Assembly: GCF_009296025.1 (NCBI RefSeq)
Contig: NZ_CP045178.1
Span: forward strand, 2,170,001 to 2,234,000
Direction: 5' to 3'
Origin: Streptomyces tsukubensis
Lineage (GTDB): Bacteria; Actinomycetota; Actinomycetes; Streptomycetales; Streptomycetaceae
Length of the DNA stretch: 64,000 nucleotides
Both the position numbers and the translations under genes were made by a program. Each line of letters begins with the position of its first letter. Within the stretch, counting starts at the first letter, position 1. The notes beneath the pieces were generated by a model that did not search any database, was not told the DNA's origin, and saw nothing but the letters and a program-made list of their open reading frames with translations. This document shows, in pieces, positions 25,276 through 32,356 of this stretch.

Positions 25276-26134
25276 GACGACCGATGGGGTCGATGCGTAG
25301 GCGGCCGGTGTGGGGGTCGACGCCGACTTCGACACGGATGTCATAGACCTCGCCGATGTTCTCGGCGGTGAGGACATCGGCGGGTGCGCCGGACGCGTGC
25401 ACCTGGCCCGCCCGCATGAGAACCAGCGTGTCCGCGACACGGGAGGCCTGGTCGAGGTCGTGCAGCACGATCCCGACCGCGATGCCGTGCTCCTCCACGA
25501 GATCCCGTACCAGGTCGAGTGTCTCGAACTGATAGCGCAGGTCCAGGTGGTTGGTCGGCTCGTCCAGCAGCACGACACCGGTGTCCTGGGCGAGGCAGGC
25601 CGCGAGCCAGACACGCTGCATCTCGCCGCCGGACAGTTCCCCGACCTGCCGGCCCGCCATGTCCCGTACTCCGGTGACGCGCATGGCGTGGTCGATGGCG
25701 GTACGGTCCTCGACGCTCGGTCCTGCGAAGCCCCGCCGATAGGGGTGGCGTCCGAACGCCACGACCTCCGCGACCGTCAGCCCTTGGGGTGCGGGCCTCG
25801 ACTGGGAGAACAGCGTGACCTCGCGGGCGAACTGGCGGGAGGTGAGCAGGGCCGCGTCACGGTCGCCCGCTCCGTCGGAGCCACCGAGCCGCACCCCGCC
25901 GCCGTCCACTTGGTGCAGCCGGGAGAGCGCGCGCAGCAGCGTGGACTTCCCACTGCCGTTCGGCCCCACGAGGGCGGTCGCCCGGCCGGGTTCCAGGGCG
26001 ATCGAGACACCGTGGACGACCGGCTTGCCGCTGTAGCGCAACAGCAGGTCGTGCCCGCTGAGAGCGGCGGCGGCCGCCGGGGCGGCGGGGCCGGCCGGAG
26101 GGCTTCCGGCGCGCCGGAAAGGGCTTGTGAACAT
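25265..26134 (-). CDS. Ferric-siderophore ABC transporter ATP-binding protein
   Basis: A 289-residue FepC/FhuC-type ATPase with Walker A GPNGSGKST, Q-loop TLFSQSR, signature LSGGEMQRVWLA, Walker B VVLLDEP and the H-loop VLHDLDQASR. ATG 26134 is used; GTG 26173 is an alternative without a better ribosome site. The first ~25 residues are an Ala/Pro-rich leader. It heads the operon ATPase, binding protein, permease, with an iron-box-like sequence about 110 bases upstream. Confidence 0.92.
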   Translation of the reverse strand: MFTSPFRRAGSPPAGPAAPAAAAALSGHDLLLRYSGKPVVHGVSIALEPGRATALVGPNGSGKSTLLRALSRLHQVDGGGVRLGGSDGAGDRDAALLTSRQFAREVTLFSQSRPAPQGLTVAEVVAFGRHPYRRGFAGPSVEDRTAIDHAMRVTGVRDMAGRQVGELSGGEMQRVWLAACLAQDTGVVLLDEPTNHLDLRYQFETLDLVRDLVEEHGIAVGIVLHDLDQASRVADTLVLMRAGQVHASGAPADVLTAENIGEVYDIRVEVGVDPHTGRLRIDPIGRHLS

Positions 26135-26243
26135 GAAGGATTCCGGATGATCGGAGGGGGCGGACGGTGGCACCCCACGTCCGGCCGCTACCGGCCAGGC
26201 CGCACACTCTCCCGCGCACGGGCAGCACTGTGCACGGCGAGCA

Positions 26244-26262
26244 ACAACTAAGGGTTACCTAA
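26244..26262 (-). promoter_or_regulatory. Iron-box-like site upstream of the siderophore operon
   Basis: Read on the minus strand the site gives TTAGGTAACCCTTAGTTGT, matching 11 of 19 positions of the DmdR/IdeR iron box TTAGGTTAGGCTAACCTAA; the left half TTAGGT is perfect. It lies between the AraC regulator's stop and the ATPase start, consistent with iron repression of the uptake genes. Confidence 0.5.
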
Positions 26263-26298
26263 CTCCGGAAGAATATATTCCACTCGCCATGCCGACAA

Positions 26299-27198
26299 TC
26301 AGGCGTTCTCGCCACCCGATACGGAATTCGGGACATCCCCGGGCACTCCGTCGGGCACCCGCTCGGGCACCTCGTCGGCCGCACCGAAGAACGCACCCGG
26401 CGTGGTTCCCATGACGCGCCGGAAGGCGGCGATGAAGGAGCTGGGCTGCGCGTAGCCGAGCCTCTCGGAGACCGACATCACATCGAAACCGTCGGAGAGG
26501 AGCATCAGCGCCCGGTGCACACGCAGCATCTGCCGCCACTGCGCGAAGGAGAGACCTGTCGACTGACGGAACGCGCGGGTGATCGTACGATCGCTGCTTC
26601 CCAGCCACCGCGCCCAGTCCTCCAGCGATCGACAGTCGGCGGGATCCTCCAGCAGGGCTTCGGCGATGGCGTCGATCCTGGGGTCCCCCGGCAGCTGCAA
26701 CGCGAGCTGATGCTCCGAGGGCCGAATCACGTCGAACACGACGGATTCCGCCCGCAGCCTGGCCGCCGCGTCAAGATCAGTGCGGGACAGATGAGTCAGC
26801 AGCGACGCGAGCAACGGCGTCATCGCGATCGCCTTCGGCTCCCCGAACGCGAACGGCGTGCGGTCAGGGGCGAAGAAAGCGTCGTGGAACCGCGCCCCCG
26901 CCGTGGCCCTGCCCGCGTGCACCACTCCGGCAGGCATCCACAGCCCGTGCCCCTCGAACACGGTGAAGACGCGGTCACCCACCCGGGAGGTCAGTGTTCC
27001 CCCGCGCACCCAGACGAGTTCGTGCAGACGGTGCGAGTGCGGCGCCCACTCCGTGGGGGCGGGGACAATCCGGAAATCGGCAACGATGGCACCAGGGGCC
27101 ACCGCCTGCTCCGGAAGCGCCGCGGCCCGGCGCACCACAGTGCCCACCTCGCGCCGCCACATCCCCGGGTTCGCCTCACCACGGGATGATCGGACCAT
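26299..27198 (-). CDS. AraC family transcriptional regulator with cupin sensor domain
   Basis: The 299-residue regulator has an N-terminal cupin-like domain (EWAPHSHRLHELVWVRGG near residue 50) and a C-terminal pair of helix-turn-helices. The first is DWARWLGSSDRTITRAFRQS; the second is MSVSERLGYAQPSSFIAAFR. It is upstream of the siderophore ATPase on the same strand. Many siderophore uptake loci use such a regulator to sense the loaded siderophore and activate transport genes, so it is the likely activator here. ATG 27198 is used; ATG 27162 has a GAGG sequence upstream and is an alternative. Confidence 0.88.
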   Translation of the reverse strand: MVRSSRGEANPGMWRREVGTVVRRAAALPEQAVAPGAIVADFRIVPAPTEWAPHSHRLHELVWVRGGTLTSRVGDRVFTVFEGHGLWMPAGVVHAGRATAGARFHDAFFAPDRTPFAFGEPKAIAMTPLLASLLTHLSRTDLDAAARLRAESVVFDVIRPSEHQLALQLPGDPRIDAIAEALLEDPADCRSLEDWARWLGSSDRTITRAFRQSTGLSFAQWRQMLRVHRALMLLSDGFDVMSVSERLGYAQPSSFIAAFRRVMGTTPGAFFGAADEVPERVPDGVPGDVPNSVSGGENA

Positions 27199-27363
27199 GC
27201 CGACGAGTCTAGCCCGGTCGGCGCGGGCGCCCCGAAAAGTACGGGTTCATCGGATATCAGGGGCTATTTGCCGTCCTTCAGACATTACCGACGGGCCTGG
27301 TGGCGGAGAGCGGCCCTGACACTCACGCGGGAGTTCTCGGCGCGAGATCCGGGCCGACGGTGT

Positions 27364-27555
27364 TCATCGGTCGGCCGTCACCCCGCCCCGGTTCGACGCG
27401 CCCGCGAGCAGCTCGATCTCGACCTCACCCGCGGCAAGAAAGACGAACTCGTGCCGCGGGCTTTCGAACCGCTGCTCGGCGGTGAAACCGAGGTTGCGCG
27501 AGCACCACGCGATGGTGGCGCCGAGGCCCTCCGGCGGGACAGTGATGCAGCTCAC
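27364..27555 (-). pseudogene. Truncated VOC/glyoxalase-superfamily fragment
   Basis: A 63-residue frame from GTG 27555 reads SCITVPPEGLGATIAWCSRN then LGFTAEQRFESPRHEFVFLA and EVEIELLAGA. This is a recognisable first beta-alpha-beta module of a vicinal-oxygen-chelate protein. VOC domains normally need about 120 residues; here the frame stops 15 residues after the ELLAGA strand, so the second module is missing. It overlaps the 3' part of the gene at 27425-27838 in another frame. It is probably a decaying remnant. Confidence 0.5.
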
Positions 27556-27838
27556 CGGTCTCAGCCGCCACCTCCGCGCACGAGGAGACGAGGGCGCGCA
27601 CGGCGGCGACGGTGGTGATGGCACCGCCGCCGCACGTCCAGGTTCCGGCAGGGCCGAGCGCGGGGCGGGTCACGCCGTCGGGCGACCCTGGATCGTCGGC
27701 CAGGGTCACGATCCGGTGCCGCGCGACGCACGGCGGACAGGCGTGCACGCCGCCGCCCGCGCCGCTCCCGGCCTCGATGACCGCGACCAGGATGGGGTGG
27801 TCCGTGGCGCCGCCGTGCCATCCGCACCACTCCTTCAC
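27425..27838 (-). CDS. Small Cys/His-rich hypothetical protein with possibly aberrant C-terminus
   Basis: The start GTG 27838 overlaps the preceding stop as GTGA. The first ~45 residues (VKEWCGWHGGATDHPILVAV, then HACPPCVARHRIVTLADDP) look like a small streptomycete protein with Cys and CPPC-type metal-binding features, usually about 70 residues long. The remaining ~90 residues have no such resemblance, and the last third is a frame-shadow of the VOC fragment. The true end may have been lost. It is the third of three coupled genes divergent from the XRE regulator. Confidence 0.5.
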   Translation of the reverse strand: MKEWCGWHGGATDHPILVAVIEAGSGAGGGVHACPPCVARHRIVTLADDPGSPDGVTRPALGPAGTWTCGGGAITTVAAVRALVSSCAEVAAETGELHHCPAGGPRRHHRVVLAQPRFHRRAAVRKPAARVRLSCRG

Positions 27839-28068
27839 GCGGCGCCCCCCAGGGGCGGTGCCGACGCCGACGCGCGGCACAGAGGTACTGGCGCCGCTAC
27901 CGGGCGTCCGCTGTGCCCGCAGCGGTGACCGCGGTGCAGCACCATGACGGGCGGTTCGCCCGGCGCGCGCCTGCCGGGCGCGTAGAGCGGGACGTTGTCG
28001 CCGGGGCAGTAGCCGCACTCGCCGATCGAGCAGGCCGGGGACAGGCGCGGGGCCGTCGTGTCGGTCAC
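27835..28068 (-). CDS. Small Cys-rich hypothetical protein
   Basis: A 77-residue protein with GTG start at 28068 overlapping the upstream stop (GTGA). It contains CSIGECGYCPGDNVPLYAPG and HRGHRCGH, a Cys/His pattern suggesting a metal-binding or redox element. The pattern is familiar from streptomycete small proteins next to XRE-type regulators, but no function is assigned. It is coupled at both ends to its neighbours. Confidence 0.6.
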   Translation of the reverse strand: MTDTTAPRLSPACSIGECGYCPGDNVPLYAPGRRAPGEPPVMVLHRGHRCGHSGRPVAAPVPLCRASASAPPLGGAA

Positions 28069-28322
28069 GGCCTGTGCCTCCACGCCGGGCGCTCCGCGAT
28101 GGAGGCGCGCAGGCGCTCGTCGGCGTCCGCGAGGCGGACGGCGTCGACATCCCATTCGCGTCCGCCACCCGGCGCACGAAGCTGTGCGTACGGGCCGACA
28201 TGGCCCATGATCCGCCCGAGTCGTCCGGATCGCAGATCGACGACCAGGGCGTTCGTGGGAAACCGCCTGGGGTCGTCCGGGGGCATTCCCCCCGCGCGGT
28301 GGCGATTGTTACCGTCGTTCAT
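28065..28322 (-). CDS. Small conserved hypothetical protein
   Basis: An 85-residue protein with ATG 28322 after a strong GGAGGAG. It contains TNALVVDLRSGRLGRIMGHV and REWDVDAVRLADADERLRA, the look of a small beta-barrel/SH3-like protein of streptomycetes. First gene of a coupled minus-strand trio, divergent from the XRE/NUDIX operon with 174 bases between. Function unknown. Confidence 0.65.
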   Translation of the reverse strand: MNDGNNRHRAGGMPPDDPRRFPTNALVVDLRSGRLGRIMGHVGPYAQLRAPGGGREWDVDAVRLADADERLRASIAERPAWRHRP

Positions 28323-28420
28323 GTGGGGGCTCCTCCAAGCCTCGGCCACGCCCCCGGACGTTCGCGCGTCGCGGGGGTCTCAATGTGCTCATGCTTGGGC
28401 TTGTCCTCGTCCAGCACATC

Positions 28421-28488
28421 GACATGGCGAGACATCTACCGACATCCAGGAGGAGAACCGCTGTCGGCAGATGTCCCGGGGTGACATC
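28421..28488. promoter_or_regulatory. Phased GACAT repeats in the XRE divergent promoter
   Basis: GACAT starts at 28421, 28431 and 28441, exactly 10 bp apart, followed by the inverted pair GATGTC-N7-GACATC at 28470-28488, which ends nine bases before the XRE start. Helical phasing and symmetry suggest cooperative binding by a regulator, most simply the XRE protein itself. Confidence 0.6.
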
Positions 28489-28496
28489 CTGAGTCC

Positions 28497-29228
28497 ATGA
28501 ACGAGAGGCTTCGCCGCTCGATGCACCGAGCGGGACACGACATCGCATCCCTCGCGGAAGCGGTGGGAGTGTCCTCGAAATCCGTTGAACGATGGCTCAC
28601 AGGGAGTGCCCCCTACCCCCGTACACGCTTCAAGGTCGCAGCACTCGTGGGCATGGATGAGGGCTACCTGTGGCCCGACTCGGTAGACGGCGCTTCACTG
28701 GCAGGCGCGGAGATCGTCTCGATCTACCCCCGCCGCAACGATGTCCCTGGGGACCTCTGGACAGATCTCCTGCGCAGCACGGAACGGAATGTCGACCTAC
28801 TCGCATTCGCGGGCTTGTTCCTCACGGAGGAACATTCGGAATGGCTCCCCACCCTGGCACGGAAGGCGGACGGCGACGTCCGAGTGCGGCTACTGCTTGG
28901 CGATCCCGATGGAATCCAACTGGCCGCACGGGACACGGAATACAGGATCTGCGGAGGCGTCGCCGGTCGAGTTTCCGCAGTGCTTTCCTACTACAAAAAT
29001 GACATGCCGGATTCGGTAGAAATTCGCCTGCATGACACGCCGCTGTATAATTCGATTTACCGGTTCGATGACGACATCGTCATCAATACTCACGCCTACG
29101 GACTACTTGCCGCATACACGCCTACCATGCACATTCGCCGCATGGACGGGGCGTACTTCAATACATATCTCGAATCTTTCGAGAGGGTCTGGGGTGCATC
29201 GCGTGCCGTGGAACGAGATGCACGATGA
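28497..29228 (+). CDS. XRE family regulator with PLD-like/DUF5919-type C-terminal domain
   Basis: A 243-residue protein. The N-terminal helix-turn-helix is in IASLAEAVGVSSKSVERWLTG (residues ~15-37). The C-terminal ~170 residues (STERNVDLLAFAGLFLTEEH, then RVRLLLGDPDG, YRFDDDIVINTHAYG) resemble the phospholipase-D-like sensor domain found in streptomycete XRE regulators coupled to NUDIX genes. ATG 28497 has no clear ribosome site, so leaderless translation is possible. The stop overlaps the NUDIX start as ATGA. GC content in the second half is lower than in neighbouring genes, with ATT, AAT and TAT codons, hinting at transfer. Confidence 0.82.
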   Translation: MNERLRRSMHRAGHDIASLAEAVGVSSKSVERWLTGSAPYPRTRFKVAALVGMDEGYLWPDSVDGASLAGAEIVSIYPRRNDVPGDLWTDLLRSTERNVDLLAFAGLFLTEEHSEWLPTLARKADGDVRVRLLLGDPDGIQLAARDTEYRICGGVAGRVSAVLSYYKNDMPDSVEIRLHDTPLYNSIYRFDDDIVINTHAYGLLAAYTPTMHIRRMDGAYFNTYLESFERVWGASRAVERDAR

Positions 29229-29719
29229 GTAGGGCTACACGCAGGGTCGACTACTGGAGAGACCCAAACGCGCCAAAGCCGACGAGCCGCAGGACATCGG
29301 CTTCCGTATTCGTACTCGACAAGCAGGGAAGGCTCCTACTGCTCCGGCGTGTGGATAACGACTTGTGGACTATCCCCACCGGCGGGGTGAAGAAGGGTGA
29401 AACCGTATCCCAAGCGGGAGTGCGAGAATGTCATGAAGAGACCGGAATTACCGTCGAAGCCGTCGGCCTTGTCGGCGTATTTTCTACGCCGGAACACGTG
29501 ATCGCCTATTACCATGGAGATCGGCTTGACGAAGTTCGTCAACCCATCAATATTTGCTTCCGGGCAAGGATGGTCGGCGGAGTGATCACTCCCCAGGCGT
29601 CGGAGGCGTCAGAGGTTCGGTGGGTGGATCCGCGCGATCTCGATCACTATCCGATCCACCCCGCCCTCCGGGCGCGCATCGACCACGGCCTGAATTCCCG
29701 GACTCCCTACTTCGCGTAG
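29225..29719 (+). CDS. NUDIX hydrolase
   Basis: A 164-residue protein with a complete Nudix box GGVKKGETVSQAGVRECHEE-TGI at about residues 57-79; the REcHEE residues coordinate the catalytic metal. It starts in ATGA overlap with the XRE regulator and shares its lower-GC codon use. NUDIX enzymes cleave nucleoside diphosphates linked to another group; the substrate is unknown. Coupling to a PLD-like-domain regulator suggests the regulator may sense a related nucleotide, but that is inference. Confidence 0.92.
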   Translation: MSRATRRVDYWRDPNAPKPTSRRTSASVFVLDKQGRLLLLRRVDNDLWTIPTGGVKKGETVSQAGVRECHEETGITVEAVGLVGVFSTPEHVIAYYHGDRLDEVRQPINICFRARMVGGVITPQASEASEVRWVDPRDLDHYPIHPALRARIDHGLNSRTPYFA

Positions 29720-29804
29720 CCCTCCCGCCACATCTCCGCTCCGCACGGACGCCGAACCTGCGGGGGCCACGAGGGCGGGGTGTCGCACCCGCCAACGCCC
29801 CTTA

Positions 29805-29859
29805 GGGGTTCTTGCAATATGGGCGCCCGAGCCGCGGGGGCCCATATTGCAAGGACCCC
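29805..29859. terminator. 20-bp inverted repeat between NUDIX gene and rnpB
   Basis: Left arm 29805-29824 (GGGGTTCTTGCAATATGGGC) pairs with 29840-29859 at 19 of 20 positions around a 15-base loop. It lies between the convergent NUDIX gene and RNase P RNA, so it can terminate both. It includes the 23-bp element also found at 18815-18837. Confidence 0.75.
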
Positions 29860-29886
29860 GAAGGACGTTGCGCCGGGGGAAGGGGC

Positions 29887-30298
29887 GGCAGACGAGTCGA
29901 GCTGTACGCCGGGTTCTGTCGCTCGGTCGCCTCGCGGCGGCCGGGGAGACGGCCATCCATCTAGGACCGGCGTTGCCACCGGCCTCGTGCGGTCTACCCG
30001 CGGACTCGGGCGGGCAGCCCTCGATCGTCCGCGCAGGGCCGTCCGAAGACAGCCCCTCTTGACCTTGCTCCGGGTGGGGTTTACCTAGCCGCCTGAGTCA
30101 CCCCAGGCGCTGGTGGTCTCTTACACCACCGTTTCACCCTTACCGAGGACCGAGGTCCCCGGCGGTCTGTTCTCTGTGGCACTGTCCCGCGGGTCACCCC
30201 GGGTGGGCGTTACCCACCACCCTGCCCTGTGGAGCCCGGACGTTCCTCGGGAAGCCCCTGAAGGGACTCCACGCGGCCGTCCGCCCGGCTCGTCTGCC
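29887..30298 (-). ncRNA. rnpB: RNase P RNA (M1 RNA)
   Basis: The minus strand carries the bacterial type A RNase P RNA landmarks. They include a GAAACGGTGG core near 30130, GGTAAACCCCACCCGGAGCA followed by AGGTCAAGAGG near 30070, CTAGATGGATGG near 29960 and ACAGAACCCGGCGTACAGCT near the 3' end. The terminal helix P1 is formed by GGCAGACGAG at 30289-30298 and CTCGTCTGCC at 29887-29896, which sets both ends. Length about 412 bases, normal for actinobacteria. The RNA is the catalytic subunit that matures tRNA 5' ends. Confidence 0.95.
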
Positions 30299-30474
30299 GT
30301 GCTGACCATGGTACCCGCCACGAGAACGCCCTACCTACGCCGTCACCGCCCCGCCCGGCGCCCCTCCTCGGCCGCACCCCGGTCGCTTAACCTGGCGCGG
30401 GGGGCCGGCCGCGCGAGCCCCTCGGTAGGAACCCTGGTCAGAGGGGCCAGCGGGATCAGAAGGAGAAGCGCATC

Positions 30475-31275
30475 GTGCTCGTGCTGTTGCCGCCGTCCGA
30501 AGGAAAAGCCGCCTCCGGGCGTGGGACGCCGCTGAGGACCGAGTCGCTGTCCCTGCCCGGCCTGACCCCCGCGCGCGAGCGCGTGCTGGACGAGCTGACC
30601 GAGTTGTGCGCCGCCGACGAGGACAAGGCGATGAACGTCCTCGGGCTGAGCGAGGGGCTGCGCGGCGAGGTCGGGAAGAACGCCGCGTTGCGGACGGCGG
30701 GTGCACGGCCCGCGGGGGAGATCTACACCGGAGTGCTCTACGACGCCCTCGACCTGGCCTCGCTCGAACCGGCCGCCAAGCGGCGCGCCGGGCAGTGGCT
30801 GCTGGTCTTCTCCGGGCTGTGGGGCGCGCTGCGCACCGGCGACCGCATCCCCTCGTACCGCTGCTCGATGGGGGTGAAGCTGCCGGGACTCGGCGCACTC
30901 GGTGCCTACTGGCGGCCCTTCATGGCCGAGGTGATGCCCGAGGCGGCGGCCGACGGGCTCGTACTGGACCTGCGGTCGGCGGCCTACGCCGCGGCCTGGC
31001 GGCCGAAGGGCGGTACCGCCGAGCGGACGGCCACCGTCCGCGTGCTTCAGTCGAGGATCGTCGGCGGGGTCGAGAAGCGGTCCGTCGTGAGCCACTTCAA
31101 CAAGGCGACCAAGGGGCGCGTGGTCCGCGACCTGCTCCTGGCGGACGCCCGCCCCGCGAATCCGGCGGAGCTGGTGGTGGCGCTGCGCGACCTCGGGTAC
31201 GCCGTGGAGGCCGAGCCGCCCGCGACCGGTGGCAAGCCGTGGCAGCTCGACATCGTGGTGACCGAGATCCACTGA
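30475..31275 (+). CDS. yaaA: Peroxide stress protein YaaA (DUF328/UPF0246)
   Basis: A 266-residue protein with the YaaA opening LVLLPPSEGKAASGRG and the family's basic motif in VVSHFNKATKGRVVRDLL, plus the central GLWGALRTGDRIPSYRCSMG. GTG 30475 is preceded by AGGAGAA. In E. coli YaaA limits free iron and DNA damage during hydrogen-peroxide stress; the helix-hairpin-helix-related fold binds DNA. It is divergent from rnpB and followed by the aldolase gene on the same strand after 141 bases. Confidence 0.93.
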   Translation: MLVLLPPSEGKAASGRGTPLRTESLSLPGLTPARERVLDELTELCAADEDKAMNVLGLSEGLRGEVGKNAALRTAGARPAGEIYTGVLYDALDLASLEPAAKRRAGQWLLVFSGLWGALRTGDRIPSYRCSMGVKLPGLGALGAYWRPFMAEVMPEAAADGLVLDLRSAAYAAAWRPKGGTAERTATVRVLQSRIVGGVEKRSVVSHFNKATKGRVVRDLLLADARPANPAELVVALRDLGYAVEAEPPATGGKPWQLDIVVTEIH

Positions 31276-31358
31276 GGCCCCCGGGCAGGAGGGGGAAAGA
31301 GGTGAAGTCGAAATGCCCCTCCCGCTCGCCCCCGCTCGCGAGACCCACCCCCTCAATC

Positions 31359-31400
31359 GTTGCACTCTCCGCAACGAGCTTTGCGCATGTTGCGTAACGC
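31359..31400. promoter_or_regulatory. GTTGC/GCAAC palindrome upstream of the aldolase gene
   Basis: GTTGC-N7-GCAAC lies at 31359-31375, followed by related half-sites in TTTGCGCATGTTGCGTAACG to about 31400. The spacing suits an operator overlapping the promoter of the aldolase gene at 31417. The binding protein is not identified; GntR or IclR types would fit. Confidence 0.45.
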
Positions 31401-31416
31401 AGGGCAGGATGCATGC

Positions 31417-32073
31417 ATGACATCTACCTCGCCCGCCGCCTCCTCCACCGGCCCGTCGGTCCTCGATCTCGCTCCTGTCATCCCCGTCGTGGTCGCAGGG
31501 GACGCGGCCGACGCGGTGCCGTTGGCGCGTGCGCTCGTCGCGGGTGGTCTGCCCGCGATCGAGGTCACCCTGCGGACGCCGGCCGCGCTCGACGCGATCC
31601 GGGCGATAGCCGCCGAGGTGCCCGAGGCCGTCGTCGGCGCCGGAACCGTGATCAACGGCGAGAACGTGGTGGACTCCGTGCGCGCGGGCGCCCGTTTCCT
31701 GGTCAGCCCCGGCTGGACCGATGGGCTGCTCGCCGCGATGAAGGCGTCGGGGGTGCCGTTCCTCCCGGGTGTCTCGACCACGTCCGAGGTGGTCGCTCTG
31801 ATGGAGCGCGGTGTCACCGAGATGAAGTTCTTCCCCGCCCAGGCCGCGGGTGGCGCTCCTTACCTCAAGGCGCTCTCCGGTCCGCTCCCCCAGGCCCGTT
31901 TCTGCCCGACCGGCGGCATCGACCTGGCGACGGCCCCGACCTACCTCGCCCTCTCCAACGTGGGCTGTGTGGGCGGTTCCTGGATGCTGCCCGCCGACGC
32001 GATCGAGGCGAAGGACTGGGCGCGCGTAGAGGAACTGGCACGCGGCGCCGCCTCACTCGCCACCACCGCCTGA
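31417..32073 (+). CDS. eda: KDPG/KHG aldolase (2-dehydro-3-deoxy-phosphogluconate aldolase)
   Basis: A 218-residue class I aldolase of the KDPG/KHG family. The catalytic Glu is in LPAIEVTLRTP, the Schiff-base Lys in EMKFFPAQAAGG, and the phosphate-binding loop in CPTGGI. GTVINGENV and GCVGGSWMLP complete the TIM barrel. ATG 31417 is chosen with AGGGCAGGA upstream; the extension to 31360 has no family match. It cleaves KDPG to pyruvate and glyceraldehyde-3-phosphate and may also accept 4-hydroxy-2-oxoglutarate. No edd gene is adjacent. Confidence 0.92.
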   Translation: MTSTSPAASSTGPSVLDLAPVIPVVVAGDAADAVPLARALVAGGLPAIEVTLRTPAALDAIRAIAAEVPEAVVGAGTVINGENVVDSVRAGARFLVSPGWTDGLLAAMKASGVPFLPGVSTTSEVVALMERGVTEMKFFPAQAAGGAPYLKALSGPLPQARFCPTGGIDLATAPTYLALSNVGCVGGSWMLPADAIEAKDWARVEELARGAASLATTA

Positions 32074-32094
32074 ACGACGGACGGGCCGGTCTGC

Positions 32095-32345
32095 CGACGG
32101 GACTTCAGGCCGGTGAGCCGCCTCGGCCGGTTCCAGTTCGGCCGGTGAGCCTCTTTTGGCCGGTCCCGGATCCGCCGGTGAGCCGCTTCGGCCGGTGAGC
32201 GGCTTCGTCTGGTGGGGCGGTTCCGCCGGTGAGCCACTTCGACCGATGAGCCGCTTCGGCCGGTCGGGCGGTCCCCGCCGGTGAGCCACTTCGACCGATG
32301 AGCCGCTTCGGCCGGTGAGCCGGTCCCGGCTCACCGGCGGTGTGC
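32095..32345. repeat. GGCCGGTGAGCCGCTTC-type repeats ending in a hairpin
   Basis: Variants of GGCCGGTGAGCCGCTTC fill the gap between the convergent aldolase and RNase H genes. A 40-bp block is repeated at 32225 and 32277 (52-bp period). The last part, 32312-32337, is a perfect hairpin CCGGTGAGCC-GGTCCC-GGCTCACCGG and probably terminates both genes. Confidence 0.85.
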
Positions 32346-32356
32346 CCAAGGCGCTG

